The notes below the pieces were generated by a model that was given only the letters and a program-made list of their open reading frames with translations, was not told the DNA's origin and searched no databases. Positions 7,417 to 15,761 of a stretch of 64,000 bases of DNA are shown here, in pieces. Made by a program: the position numbers and the translations under genes. The DNA is from Nocardioides sp. Soil797 (lineage in GTDB: Bacteria; Actinomycetota; Actinomycetes; Propionibacteriales; Nocardioidaceae), in assembly GCA_001429555.1 (NCBI GenBank), contig LMSR01000001.1, positions 33,191 through 97,190 of the forward strand. The letters are read 5' to 3'. Position 1 is the stretch's first letter; every line of letters starts with the position of its first letter.

Positions 7417-9516
7417 TCAGGTGATGTTGTCGGTCAGGATCGACCAGACTTCGTCGCATCCCTTGTTGACGCACGCCGCCGTCGCCCAGCGCTCGGGCTC
7501 ACCGAACGCCTCGCCGGTGGACACGGCGACGTCGAGGCGCACCCCTGATCTCGTGTTGGCTCGCTGCAGGACCGCGTCGGCCCTGCCGTCGCCGTCGACG
7601 TCGATGAGGGAGAGGCCGGTGGTGGCCTCGGGGTCGTCGACCGGGTCGGTGGCCCAGTCCTCGCCCTCGCCGAGACCGCCGTCGGCGAACCGGTGCACCC
7701 GCAACGTGCCGGGTTTCCCGCGCTCGTAGACGACGACCTCTGCGGCGCCGTCACCATCGACGTCAGCGACCTCGACCGGCGGCGGCACCGGGCCGTCGTA
7801 CGGCGTGGGTCGGGGGAAGCCGGCGGCCTCGAATCCGTCGCCGTCGGAGAGCATGACGTGGAGCTCGGCTCTCGGGGTCGAACCGCTCCGCGCGTCGGGA
7901 GTGCGGCGCAGCACCAGGTCGTCGCGCCCGTCGCCGTCGACGTCGCCGGCCGTCATCATCTCGCCGTAGCCGGACCATGCCGGGACCGAGCCGACCGAGG
8001 TCGGCTCCGCGAATCCGTCGCCGGTGCTCAGCGCCAGCTCGAGCTCGAGGGTGGAGCGCACGGCATCGAGGTCCCGCAGCCAGCTGAGGACGAGGTCGTC
8101 GCGGCCGTCGCCATCGATGTCGGCCAGCAGCGGGTAGGACTCGTCACGGTTGCCCCGCTTGCCGAACGCGACCGCAGACTGGGTGCCGTCGCTGTCGAGG
8201 ACGGAGACGTTGAGACCCTTGGTCTCGAGGTTGTCGTCGACACCGACCACGTCGTCGCGCCCGTCGCCGTCGACGTCACCCCGCACGCCGTACCCCTCCG
8301 GCTGCGGCTGGCGCACCGGGTCCGCGAACCCTTGGCCCGTCGAGCGGAGCAGGTAGTTGCGCCCCTCCTTGTAGTCGTCTCCGTAGTTGTACCAACGGAA
8401 GAGCAGGTCGCCCCTGGCGTCGCCGTCGATGTCACCCTGGACGGCGGCCGGCGCCTGCTCGGCCCCGTCGTCGTCGCGCTGCTGGCGCCACACGGCGTAC
8501 GACGTCCCGGCGACGAGTGCGAGCGCGGCCAGGGCCGCGACCGGCCACCAGCGTCGACGACTCCGTTGCTTCCGGCTGCCGCCGCTGGCGCTGGAGCCCG
8601 TTCGCACCGCGGTGCCGGTGTCGTCGGAGCCGTGGGCCACGTCGGCGGGCTCCAGCAGCGGACGGTCGCCGTAGCGGGTCAGGGAGAGCAGGTCGGTGCG
8701 GAACTCCGCTGCCGTCGGGTAACGGTCGCCGGGGTCCTTTGCCAACGCCTTCGCGAGCACCGCGTTGATGCGGGTGGTGGCCGGGTCGTCGCCGACGAAC
8801 TGGGGGACCGGCTTCTGCACCTGGGCCAGGGCCACCTCGACGTCGGAGCCGGCGTAGGGCGCATGACCGGTCAGCGTGGCCCAGAAGACACAGCCGAGCG
8901 CGTAGACGTCGGAGCGGGCGGTGCCCGGATCGCCCTTGGTGCGCTCGGGAGCCAACCACGCCCAGCTGCCGGCGACGCCGCCGGTCTGGGTGAGCCCGGT
9001 GGTGCCGGCGTGGGCGATGCCGAAGTCGCACAGGTAGGCGAACGGCTCGTCGCGGGACCCGTCGCGCAGCAACACGTTGCTGGGCTTCACGTCACGGTGC
9101 ACGACCCCGACGCCGTGGGCGTCGGAGAGCGCCTCGGCGATCTGGGCACACACGCTCGAGGCGCGGGTCAGTGGCAGCTTCCCGCTCTCGCGAAGGAGAT
9201 CGGAGAGGTCGCCGCCCTGCACGAACTGGGTGGCGATCCACGGCACGCCGTCCTCGACTCCGTGGTCGAGAATGGTGACCACGTGAGGCGAGTCGAGCCG
9301 CGTCATGATGTCGGCCTCGCGCTCGAAGCGCTGGGTGAACTCGTCGTTGCCGGTCAGTCGCCCGGCCATCACCTTGAGCGCGACCGTGCGGTTCAGGTGG
9401 GTGTCGGTGGCCCGGAAGACGACGCCCATTCCGCCCATGCCGATGCGTTCGTCGATCAGATAGCGCCCGAAGCGGGAGCCGGGGGCGGGAGAGTTCAGCG
9501 ACATGACGGGGACCAT
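7417..9516 (-). CDS. Membrane Ser/Thr protein kinase with extracellular FG-GAP/VCBS repeats
   Basis: 699 residues. Residues 20-280 are a Hanks-type kinase: glycine loop IGMGGMGVV, Lys48, HRD 140-142, DFG 164-166, APE 189-191. A basic stretch (KQRSRRR) precedes one membrane helix at about 324-343. The exported part (360-690) carries six DxDGDxxxD calcium-binding-like motifs typical of integrin-like FG-GAP repeats. This suggests a receptor kinase with a beta-propeller sensor instead of the usual PASTA domain. Start ATG 9516 has GAGG 4 nt upstream; ATG 9504 is the alternative. Divergent from purD, convergent with purA. Ligand and targets unknown. Confidence 0.93.
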   Translation of the reverse strand: MVPVMSLNSPAPGSRFGRYLIDERIGMGGMGVVFRATDTHLNRTVALKVMAGRLTGNDEFTQRFEREADIMTRLDSPHVVTILDHGVEDGVPWIATQFVQGGDLSDLLRESGKLPLTRASSVCAQIAEALSDAHGVGVVHRDVKPSNVLLRDGSRDEPFAYLCDFGIAHAGTTGLTQTGGVAGSWAWLAPERTKGDPGTARSDVYALGCVFWATLTGHAPYAGSDVEVALAQVQKPVPQFVGDDPATTRINAVLAKALAKDPGDRYPTAAEFRTDLLSLTRYGDRPLLEPADVAHGSDDTGTAVRTGSSASGGSRKQRSRRRWWPVAALAALALVAGTSYAVWRQQRDDDGAEQAPAAVQGDIDGDARGDLLFRWYNYGDDYKEGRNYLLRSTGQGFADPVRQPQPEGYGVRGDVDGDGRDDVVGVDDNLETKGLNVSVLDSDGTQSAVAFGKRGNRDESYPLLADIDGDGRDDLVLSWLRDLDAVRSTLELELALSTGDGFAEPTSVGSVPAWSGYGEMMTAGDVDGDGRDDLVLRRTPDARSGSTPRAELHVMLSDGDGFEAAGFPRPTPYDGPVPPPVEVADVDGDGAAEVVVYERGKPGTLRVHRFADGGLGEGEDWATDPVDDPEATTGLSLIDVDGDGRADAVLQRANTRSGVRLDVAVSTGEAFGEPERWATAACVNKGCDEVWSILTDNIT

Positions 9517-9563
9517 CTTGCCTCACGAGATCGGGTCCACGACGCCCCGTAGGATCGACGCCC

Positions 9564-10883
9564 GTGAAGACTCTCGTGATCGGCACCGGCGGCCGCGAAC
9601 ACGCCCTCGTCCTTGCCCTCGCCCAGGACCCGGCGGTCACCGAGGTGCACGCCGCTCCCGGCAACCCCGGCATGGCGGAGACGGCCACCCTGCACGAGGT
9701 CGACCCGATGGACGGCGAGGCGGTTGCCTCGCTCGCGGCCGAGCTCGGCGTCGACCTCGTCGTGGTCGGCCCCGAGGCGCCTCTGGTGGCCGGTGTCGGC
9801 GACGCCGTGACCGAGCGTGGCATTGCCAGCTTCGGACCGTCCCTCGCGGCCGCGCAGCTCGAGGGCTCCAAGGCGTTCAGCAAGGAGGTGATGGCCGCGG
9901 CCGGGGTGCCGACCGCCGGCTCCGCCACCTGCTCGACCCCCGAGGAGGCGGCCGCTGCGCTGGACACGTTCGGGGCGCCGTACGTCGTCAAGGACAACGC
10001 GCTCGCCGCCGGCAAGGGGGTCGTGGTCACCAACGACCGTGCGGAGGCGCTGGCCCACGCCGCGTCCTGCGAGACCGTGGTGATCGAGGAGTTCCTCGAC
10101 GGGCCTGAGGTGTCGCTGTTCGCGGTCTGCGACGGCGCGATGGCCCACCCGTTGCAGCCGGCCCAGGACTTCAAGCGGATCTTCGACGGGGGGCACGGTG
10201 CCAACACCGGTGGCATGGGCTCCTACTCGCCACTGACCTGGGCGCCCGAAGACCTGACTGCAACGGTGATGGACACCGTCGTCCAGCCCACGCTCGACGA
10301 GATGGCGCGACGTGGCATCCCCTTCCGCGGCTGCCTCTACGTGGGCCTGGCACTGACCACCGCCGGCCCCAAGGTGATCGAGTTCAACGTGCGCTTCGGT
10401 GACCCCGACATCCAGCCGGTGCTGGCCCTGCTCGACTCGCCCCTGGGCGAGCTGCTGCTGGCGGCGGCGCAGGGCCGGCTCGCCGAGGTCGAGGCGCCCA
10501 GGTTCCGTGACGACGCGAGTGTCACCGTGGTGCTGGCGTCGGCCGGCTACCCGGAGTCGTCGTCCAAGGGTGACGTGATCACCGGAGTCGGCGCGGCCAA
10601 CGGCGTCAACGACGTCGACGTCATCCACGCCGGCACCGCGATCGTCGAGACCGATGCCGGCGAGCGGTCGCTGGTCACCGCCGGTGGGCGGGTGCTCGCC
10701 GTGCGGGCTGTCGGCTACGACATCGACGACGCCCGGGCGCGGGCCTACGCCGCCGCCGACCTGATCTCGTTCGAGGGCATGCAGCGTCGCTCCGACATCG
10801 CCGCGGAGCCGCTGGGCGTCGTCGAGGGTGCCTCCGCCCTGCGCGAACCTGCAATTGTTGTTTGCCGAACCGGCAATTCTTGA
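9564..10883 (+). CDS. purD: Phosphoribosylamine-glycine ligase (GARS)
   Basis: 439 residues. Joins glycine to phosphoribosylamine using ATP, step 2 of IMP synthesis. An ATP-grasp enzyme: N-terminal GTGGREHAL, central AAGKGVVV and DFKRIFDGGHGANTGGMG, and EFNVRFGDPDIQ near the metal site. GTG 9564 lacks a Shine-Dalgarno; TAGGAT (9550-9555) lies 8 nt upstream, so the transcript is probably leaderless. The last ~15 residues (after ...GVVEGASAL) look like a non-family extension, and the DNA encoding them is locally AT-richer with a perfect hairpin that may belong to the purB promoter. Confidence 0.97.
   Translation: MKTLVIGTGGREHALVLALAQDPAVTEVHAAPGNPGMAETATLHEVDPMDGEAVASLAAELGVDLVVVGPEAPLVAGVGDAVTERGIASFGPSLAAAQLEGSKAFSKEVMAAAGVPTAGSATCSTPEEAAAALDTFGAPYVVKDNALAAGKGVVVTNDRAEALAHAASCETVVIEEFLDGPEVSLFAVCDGAMAHPLQPAQDFKRIFDGGHGANTGGMGSYSPLTWAPEDLTATVMDTVVQPTLDEMARRGIPFRGCLYVGLALTTAGPKVIEFNVRFGDPDIQPVLALLDSPLGELLLAAAQGRLAEVEAPRFRDDASVTVVLASAGYPESSSKGDVITGVGAANGVNDVDVIHAGTAIVETDAGERSLVTAGGRVLAVRAVGYDIDDARARAYAAADLISFEGMQRRSDIAAEPLGVVEGASALREPAIVVCRTGNS
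10862..10876. promoter_or_regulatory. Perfect inverted repeat at the purD 3' end, upstream of purB
   Basis: TTGCCG-AAC-CGGCAA (6-3-6) overlaps the last purD codons inside an unusually AT-rich stretch (10850-10892) that also contains CAATTG and TTGACG (10880-10885). It lies about 96 bp upstream of the purB start. It could be an operator or promoter element for purB; it lacks a following T-run, so a terminator is less likely. Confidence 0.45.
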
Positions 10884-10971
10884 CGTCAGAAACTGTGCCG
10901 GTCTTGTCGCCTGTCTCTCGCCCGGACGCATGATTCGGGGGCTCCCGCCCTGCGTGGGAGAATGTGGCCTC

Positions 10972-12402
10972 GTGACCGTTCCCAACGTGCTTGCCACCCG
11001 TTACGCCGCCGCCGACCTCGCCACGATCTGGTCCCCGGAGCACAAGGTGGTGCTCGAGCGACAGCTCTGGATCGCCGTGCTGAAGGCCCAGAAGGACCTC
11101 GGCATCGACGTGCCCGACGGGGTCGTCGAGGACTACCAGGCCGTCGTCGACAAGGGCACCGACGGCGTCGACCTGCAGTCCATCGCCGACCGTGAGCGGG
11201 TCACCCGTCACGACGTGAAGGCCCGCATCGAGGAGTTCTGCGCGCTCGCCGGCCACGAGCACATTCACAAGGGGATGACCTCGCGCGACCTCACCGAGAA
11301 CGTCGAGCAGCTGCAGGTGCGCCAGTCGTTGGAGATCCTGCGAGACCGCGGCATCGCCACGTTGGGCCGGCTGGCCCGCCTGGCCACCGAGCACGAGACG
11401 ACCGTGATGGCGGGTCGCTCCCACAACGTGGCCGCCCAGGCCACCACCCTCGGGAAGCGCTTCGCCACCGTCGCCGACGAGATGCTGGTCGCGATCACCC
11501 GCATCGAGGAGCTGCTGGCGCGCTACCCACTGCGCGGCATCAAGGGACCGATGGGCACCTCCCAGGACATGCTCGACCTGCTCGACGGCGACGCCGCCAA
11601 GCTGGCCGAGCTCGAGTCCCGGGTGGCCGCCCACCTCGGTTTCGACCACGTGCTCACCTCGGTCGGCCAGGTCTACCCGCGCTCGCTCGACTTCGAGGCG
11701 GTCTCCGCGTTGGTGCAGCTGGTCGCCGGGCCTTCCAACCTGGCCACGACGATCCGTCTGATGGCGGGCATCGAGCTGGTCACCGAAGGGTTCAAGGAGG
11801 GGCAGGTCGGCTCGTCGGCCATGCCCCACAAGATGAACACGCGTTCCTGCGAGCGGGTCAACGGCCTCGCGGTGATCCTGCGCGGTCACCTCTCCATGGT
11901 CGGCGAGCTGGCCGGTGACCAGTGGAACGAGGGCGACGTCTCCTGTTCCGTCGTACGGCGGGTGGCCCTGCCCGACGCGTTCTTCGCCGCCGACGGACTC
12001 TTCCAGACCTTCCTCACCGTGCTCGACGAGTTCGGCGCGTTCCCGGCCGTCATCCAGCGTGAGCTCGACCGCTACCTCCCGTTCCTGGCCACCACGAAGG
12101 TGCTGATGAGCGCCGTGCGCAACGGCGTCGGGCGTGAGTCCGCTCACGAGGCGATCAAGGAGCACGCGGTCGCGGTGGCCCTCGAGATGCGTCAGGGCCT
12201 GGCCGAGAACGACCTCTTCGACCGCCTTGCCGGCGACGAGCGTCTGGGCCTGACCAAGGACCAGATTGCCGCTCTGGTGGCCGAACCGATCGCCTTCACC
12301 GGCGCCGCAGTCGACCAGGTCCAGGCCGTCGTACGCCGGGTTGCCGAGCTCGCGGACGCCCACCCGGACGCGATCTCCTATGCACCGGGGGGCATCCTCT
12401 GA
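10972..12402 (+). CDS. purB: Adenylosuccinate lyase
   Basis: 476 residues, fumarase/aspartase superfamily. Splits SAICAR (de novo pathway) and adenylosuccinate (AMP branch), releasing fumarate. The superfamily signature SSAMPHKMN (residues ~282-290) carries the catalytic serine loop; TSRDLTENVEQ and AGRSHNVAAQATTLGKR are further active-site regions. The start is set at GTG 10972, where family similarity begins (VTVPNVLATRYA), with GGGAG 11 nt upstream; an in-frame ATG at 10930 is the alternative. Downstream of purD by 88 bp, possibly with its own promoter, and followed by a strong hairpin. Confidence 0.96.
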   Translation: MTVPNVLATRYAAADLATIWSPEHKVVLERQLWIAVLKAQKDLGIDVPDGVVEDYQAVVDKGTDGVDLQSIADRERVTRHDVKARIEEFCALAGHEHIHKGMTSRDLTENVEQLQVRQSLEILRDRGIATLGRLARLATEHETTVMAGRSHNVAAQATTLGKRFATVADEMLVAITRIEELLARYPLRGIKGPMGTSQDMLDLLDGDAAKLAELESRVAAHLGFDHVLTSVGQVYPRSLDFEAVSALVQLVAGPSNLATTIRLMAGIELVTEGFKEGQVGSSAMPHKMNTRSCERVNGLAVILRGHLSMVGELAGDQWNEGDVSCSVVRRVALPDAFFAADGLFQTFLTVLDEFGAFPAVIQRELDRYLPFLATTKVLMSAVRNGVGRESAHEAIKEHAVAVALEMRQGLAENDLFDRLAGDERLGLTKDQIAALVAEPIAFTGAAVDQVQAVVRRVAELADAHPDAISYAPGGIL

Positions 12403-12417
12403 CAAGGTGAGTCAGGT

Positions 12418-12455
12418 CCGTTGAGAGTTGCGTGAATGCGTGCAACCTGCAACGG
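12418..12455 (+). terminator. Nested hairpin after purB
   Basis: Symmetric two-tier stem: CCGTTG...CAACGG outside, a 3-nt internal loop on each side, then GTTGC...GCAAC around a 10-nt loop. It begins 15 nt after the purB stop and is followed by GGGTTTTG. Best read as the purB terminator. An attenuating role for the BCCT gene, whose start is 41 nt further on, is possible. Confidence 0.65.
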
Positions 12456-12496
12456 TCGATGGGTTTTGAGTTCCCACGCCCTAGGAGGCGCTCCCT

Positions 12497-14308
12497 GTGA
12501 CCACACAGCAGGATCCAACAAGATCACCCGATGATCCGACCGGGAAGACGCACCCGGCCCTCGACTACCCGGCCGACATCGAGAAGGCCCAGGACACGTC
12601 CAAGATCGACTGGATCGTCTTCGGTGTCACCGCCTCGATCGCCATCGGCTTCCTGGTCTGGGGCTTCCTGGACACCAACGGGCTCGGCTCGGCGTCCGAG
12701 ACGGCGCTCAGCAAGTCCATGCTCTACCTCGGCTGGTTCTTCGTCCTGACCGCGTCCGGGTTCGTGGTGTTCGCGATCTGGCTCGCACTGGGCAAGTACG
12801 GCAACATCCCGCTCGGTCGCGACGGCGAGGAGCCGGAGTTCCGGACGTCGTCCTGGATCGCGATGATGTTCTCCGCGGGCATGGGCATCGGCCTGATGTT
12901 CTACGGCGTCAGTGAGCCGCTCACCTTCTTCGCGGGTGGCACCAGCGACGCCGAAGCAGTGGCGGGCATTCCCGGCACCGCTGGTGCCGACCAGGCTGAG
13001 CTGGCCCGCCAGGCGATGGCCCAGACGTTGTTCCACTGGACGCTCCACCCGTGGGCGATCTATGCGGTGGTCGGCCTGGCCATCGCGTACGGCGTGTTCC
13101 GCAAGGGCCGGCTCCAGCTGATCAGCTCCGCCTTCGAGCCGATCCTGGGCACCAAGGTGCACGGGCCGGTCGGCAAGGTCATCGACATGCTGGCGATCTT
13201 CGCCACCCTGTTCGGCTCGGCCGCGTCCCTGGGCCTGGGTGCCCTGCAGATCAAGACCGGCCTCGAGCTCTTCGACGGAATCGGCAAGATCGGCAATGGC
13301 ATCCTGGTCGCGCTGATCGCCTTCCTGACCTGCTGCTTCATCCTCTCCGCGGTCTCCGGAGTCGGCAAGGGCATCCAGCTGCTCTCCAACATCAACATGG
13401 TGCTGGCCCTGCTGCTCGCGGTCTTCGTCTTCGTGGTCGGCCCGACGATGTTCATCCTGAACATCCTTCCCTCCGCGATCGCCGAGTACGCCGGAGACCT
13501 GCCCGAGATGGCCGGCCGGATCAACGACGGCCAGAGCGAGTACAACGACGCCTGGCTGAGCTCCTACACGGTCTTCTACTGGGCGTGGTGGATCTCGTGG
13601 ACCCCCTTCGTGGGCATGTTCATCGCCCGCATCTCGCGTGGTCGCACGATTCGCCAGTTCGTCACCGGAGTGCTGTTGGTGCCGAGCCTGGTCAGCCTGG
13701 TCTGGTTCGCGATCTTCGGCGGTACGGCGATCAAGTTCCAGATGGACGGCAAGAACGTGTTCGACGGCGGGGCCGAGGCCCAGCTGTTCAACACCCTCGA
13801 GCACCTGCCGATGACGGCGATCGCCTCGGTGCTGGTGATGATCCTGGTCGCGATCTTCTTCGTCTCCGGAGCCGACGCAGCCTCGATCGTGATGGGGTCC
13901 CTGTCCCAGCACGGTGCCCTCGAGCCGAAGCGTTCGCCCGTTGTCTTCTGGGGTGTCGCGACCGGTGCCGTGGCGGCGGTGATGTTGCTGATCGGCGGTG
14001 ACACCGCATTGAACGGGTTGAAGAACATCACGATCGTGGCGGCGGTGCCGTTCGTGTTCGTGATGGTCGGACTCTGCGTGTGTCTGGTGAAGGACCTCTC
14101 GCAGGACCCGCTCGTCGTCCGTCGTCAGTACGCCGTCGAGGCCGTGCACCACGCCGTTGTCGCGGGTGTCACCGAGCACGGCGACGAGTTCGCGCTGTCC
14201 GTGGAGAAGGACGAGAACAGCCACTACACGGCAGCGGCCTCCCAGGAGAGCAGCGACCCGGATCAGTCCACGGATGCCGAGAAGCAGGGATCATCCGGCA
14301 CGGACTAG
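12497..14308 (+). CDS. BCCT-family betaine/choline/carnitine transporter
   Basis: 603 residues with about 12 membrane helices. Secondary sodium- or proton-coupled uptake of quaternary ammonium osmolytes or nutrients. The family signature appears in the helix 7-8 region as FYWAWWISWTPFVGMFIARISRGRTIRQF, with aromatic residues that form the substrate box; GMGIGLMFYGVSEP is the unwound helix region. The C-terminal tail (~560-603) is acidic and hydrophilic; in BetP a C-terminal tail senses osmotic stress, but BetP's tail is basic, so this analogy is weak. GTG 12497 has AGGAGG 8 nt upstream. Substrate not determinable from sequence. Confidence 0.95.
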   Translation: MTTQQDPTRSPDDPTGKTHPALDYPADIEKAQDTSKIDWIVFGVTASIAIGFLVWGFLDTNGLGSASETALSKSMLYLGWFFVLTASGFVVFAIWLALGKYGNIPLGRDGEEPEFRTSSWIAMMFSAGMGIGLMFYGVSEPLTFFAGGTSDAEAVAGIPGTAGADQAELARQAMAQTLFHWTLHPWAIYAVVGLAIAYGVFRKGRLQLISSAFEPILGTKVHGPVGKVIDMLAIFATLFGSAASLGLGALQIKTGLELFDGIGKIGNGILVALIAFLTCCFILSAVSGVGKGIQLLSNINMVLALLLAVFVFVVGPTMFILNILPSAIAEYAGDLPEMAGRINDGQSEYNDAWLSSYTVFYWAWWISWTPFVGMFIARISRGRTIRQFVTGVLLVPSLVSLVWFAIFGGTAIKFQMDGKNVFDGGAEAQLFNTLEHLPMTAIASVLVMILVAIFFVSGADAASIVMGSLSQHGALEPKRSPVVFWGVATGAVAAVMLLIGGDTALNGLKNITIVAAVPFVFVMVGLCVCLVKDLSQDPLVVRRQYAVEAVHHAVVAGVTEHGDEFALSVEKDENSHYTAAASQESSDPDQSTDAEKQGSSGTD

Positions 14309-14334
14309 TCCTTTCGGACAAATTGTGGCAAACA

Positions 14335-14364
14335 GCATGCGGCAGGGATTCCCCTGCCGCATGC
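14335..14364. terminator. Perfect 13-bp hairpin between BCCT gene and a secreted-protein gene
   Basis: GCATGCGGCAGGG pairs perfectly with CCCTGCCGCATGC around a 4-nt loop. It ends 8 nt before ATG 14373 of the next gene, so it would terminate the BCCT transcript or bury the ribosome-binding region of the downstream gene. No T-run follows on the plus strand; on the minus strand TGTTTG follows. Confidence 0.7.
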
Positions 14365-14372
14365 TGCGTTCC

Positions 14373-15272
14373 ATGAACCTCACCAAACGCCTCGGCGCTG
14401 CCGTCTTCCTGATCGCCATGAGCGTGGGACTGGTGAACCTGCCGTCCACCGCATCTGCCGCCCCCGCTGCCTCGGCTCCCGCCGCCCCCGCAGCCTCGGC
14501 GCAGCGCGCCGTCGTGAACCAGTCCGCCTGCACCTCGGCGAGCAAGGCGCTCCCGAAGGCCAAGAAGGCCCAGAAGGTGGCCAAGAAGGCCGTCGCCGCG
14601 AAGAAGAAGGCGGTCAAGAAGGCCAAGAAGCGTCACCTCGCCAGGGCCAAGGTCACCAAGGCCACGAAGAAGCTGAAGAAGGCCAAGAAGGCGCTGCGGG
14701 CCAAGCAGGCCCGGGTCAAGCGGCTGAAGGCATCGAAGGCGAAGAACTGTGCCCCGGTCGAGTCGGGCCTCTCGGCCGATCAGCTCGGTCAGTTGCTGGC
14801 CCTGCTCAGTGGCGCTGCCGCCGGCGGCTCGGACCTGCCGCTCGACCTCGGTCAGCTGACCGACCTGCTCGACGGGATCGTCCCCGGTGGCGCGGAAGCG
14901 CTCGACCCCGCGATGCTGTTGGATCTCCTGGCTGGCTTCAACAGCGGTGCCCTCGACCCCGCCTCGCTCGACCCGGCCGCTCTGGCGGCACTTCTCGGTG
15001 GCTTCTCGCCAGACCAGTTGACCGACCTGCTCTCCGGTGCGCCGCTGGACCCGGCGATGGCGATGGCGATGTTCCAGACCTTCGTCGACATGTTCGGTGA
15101 CCTGGCCGGTGGTGGCTTCGAGCTGCCTGACGGTTTCGACCCGTCTGGCCTGCTCGACATCCTGGGTGGCCTGCTCGGCGGGCTGCTCGGTGGCAACGTC
15201 CCCGGCATCCCGGGGCTGCCCGAGCTGCCCTGCCTGCCGATCCCGCTCCCGATTCCGCTGCCCGGCTGCTGA
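14373..15272 (+). CDS. Secreted protein with Lys/Ala-rich helical segment and Gly/Leu-rich C-terminus
   Basis: 299 residues. A Sec signal peptide (NLTKRLGAAVFLIAMSVGL..., likely cleaved after STASA) is followed by Ala/Pro linker. Residues ~50-125 are extremely rich in Lys and Ala (KKAVAAKKKAVKKAKK-like), resembling histone H1 tails or a positively charged helix. The C-terminal half is acidic to neutral and Leu/Gly/Pro-rich, with repeated LDPA and LLxGL turns. Four cysteines bracket the two regions. I recognise no family. The charge suggests binding to DNA, teichoic-type polymers or the cell surface (inference). Start ATG 14373; no clear Shine-Dalgarno outside the preceding hairpin. Confidence 0.82.
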   Translation: MNLTKRLGAAVFLIAMSVGLVNLPSTASAAPAASAPAAPAASAQRAVVNQSACTSASKALPKAKKAQKVAKKAVAAKKKAVKKAKKRHLARAKVTKATKKLKKAKKALRAKQARVKRLKASKAKNCAPVESGLSADQLGQLLALLSGAAAGGSDLPLDLGQLTDLLDGIVPGGAEALDPAMLLDLLAGFNSGALDPASLDPAALAALLGGFSPDQLTDLLSGAPLDPAMAMAMFQTFVDMFGDLAGGGFELPDGFDPSGLLDILGGLLGGLLGGNVPGIPGLPELPCLPIPLPIPLPGC

Positions 15273-15310
15273 CCAGCGACGCCTGCTGAACGACGAGCGT
15301 CCACACGCAC

Positions 15311-15355
15311 GAAGGGCTGCGCCGCGCCGGAATCTCCGGTGCGGCGCAGCCCTTC
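15311..15355. terminator. Bidirectional terminator, 15-bp perfect arms
   Basis: GAAGGGCTGCGCCGC pairs perfectly with 15341-15355; the interior CCGG-AATCT-CCGG extends the stem. It lies between the convergent secreted-protein gene and mhuD, serving both. Confidence 0.85.
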
Positions 15356-15370
15356 GGGTGTGTCAGGGGC

Positions 15371-15679
15371 TCAGGTCGCGGGCCTGACGTCCATCACCAC
15401 GTCGAACTCGAGCAGGTCGGCCCCGGAGGCCACCGGCTTGCCGTTCTCGCCGGCATGGGCAGCCCGGGCGTCGCCGTCCCGCCAGGCGGCGAAGGACTCC
15501 TCGTCCTCCCACTGGGTGACCACGAAGTAGCGCTCCTCGCCCTTGACCGGGCGCAGCAGCTGGAACCCGAGGAACCCGGGGGAGTTCTCCACGGTTCCGG
15601 CACGCGCGGCGAAGCGTCGCTCGAGCTCGGCATGTGCCTGCGGCGGGACGTTGATGGCATTGATCTTCACGACTGGCAT
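15371..15679 (-). CDS. mhuD: MhuD-type heme-degrading monooxygenase
   Basis: 102 residues, ABM-fold (dimeric ferredoxin-like). Very close to mycobacterial MhuD, which cleaves heme to mycobilin and iron without releasing CO. The residues important in MhuD are conserved at the same numbers: Asn7, Arg26, Trp66 and the heme ligand His75. The core ENSPGFLGFQLLRPVKGEER is essentially the mycobacterial sequence. Start ATG 15679 has no Shine-Dalgarno but TAGTCT lies 6 nt upstream (15686-15691), matching the leaderless box. Divergent from a second ABM-fold protein. Symbol is by homology. Confidence 0.92.
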   Translation of the reverse strand: MPVVKINAINVPPQAHAELERRFAARAGTVENSPGFLGFQLLRPVKGEERYFVVTQWEDEESFAAWRDGDARAAHAGENGKPVASGADLLEFDVVMDVRPAT

Positions 15680-15761
15680 GACTCGAGACTAGTGTCCATC
15701 ACCGTCGGTTCGTCTGGTGTCCCGCACCCCGGGCCCGCGCTCCGGTGCGATCCTTGGTGCC

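Noticed and set aside
7693..9552. 619-codon open frame on the plus strand
   Set aside because: Antisense shadow of the FG-GAP kinase gene, compositionally biased and without domain motifs.
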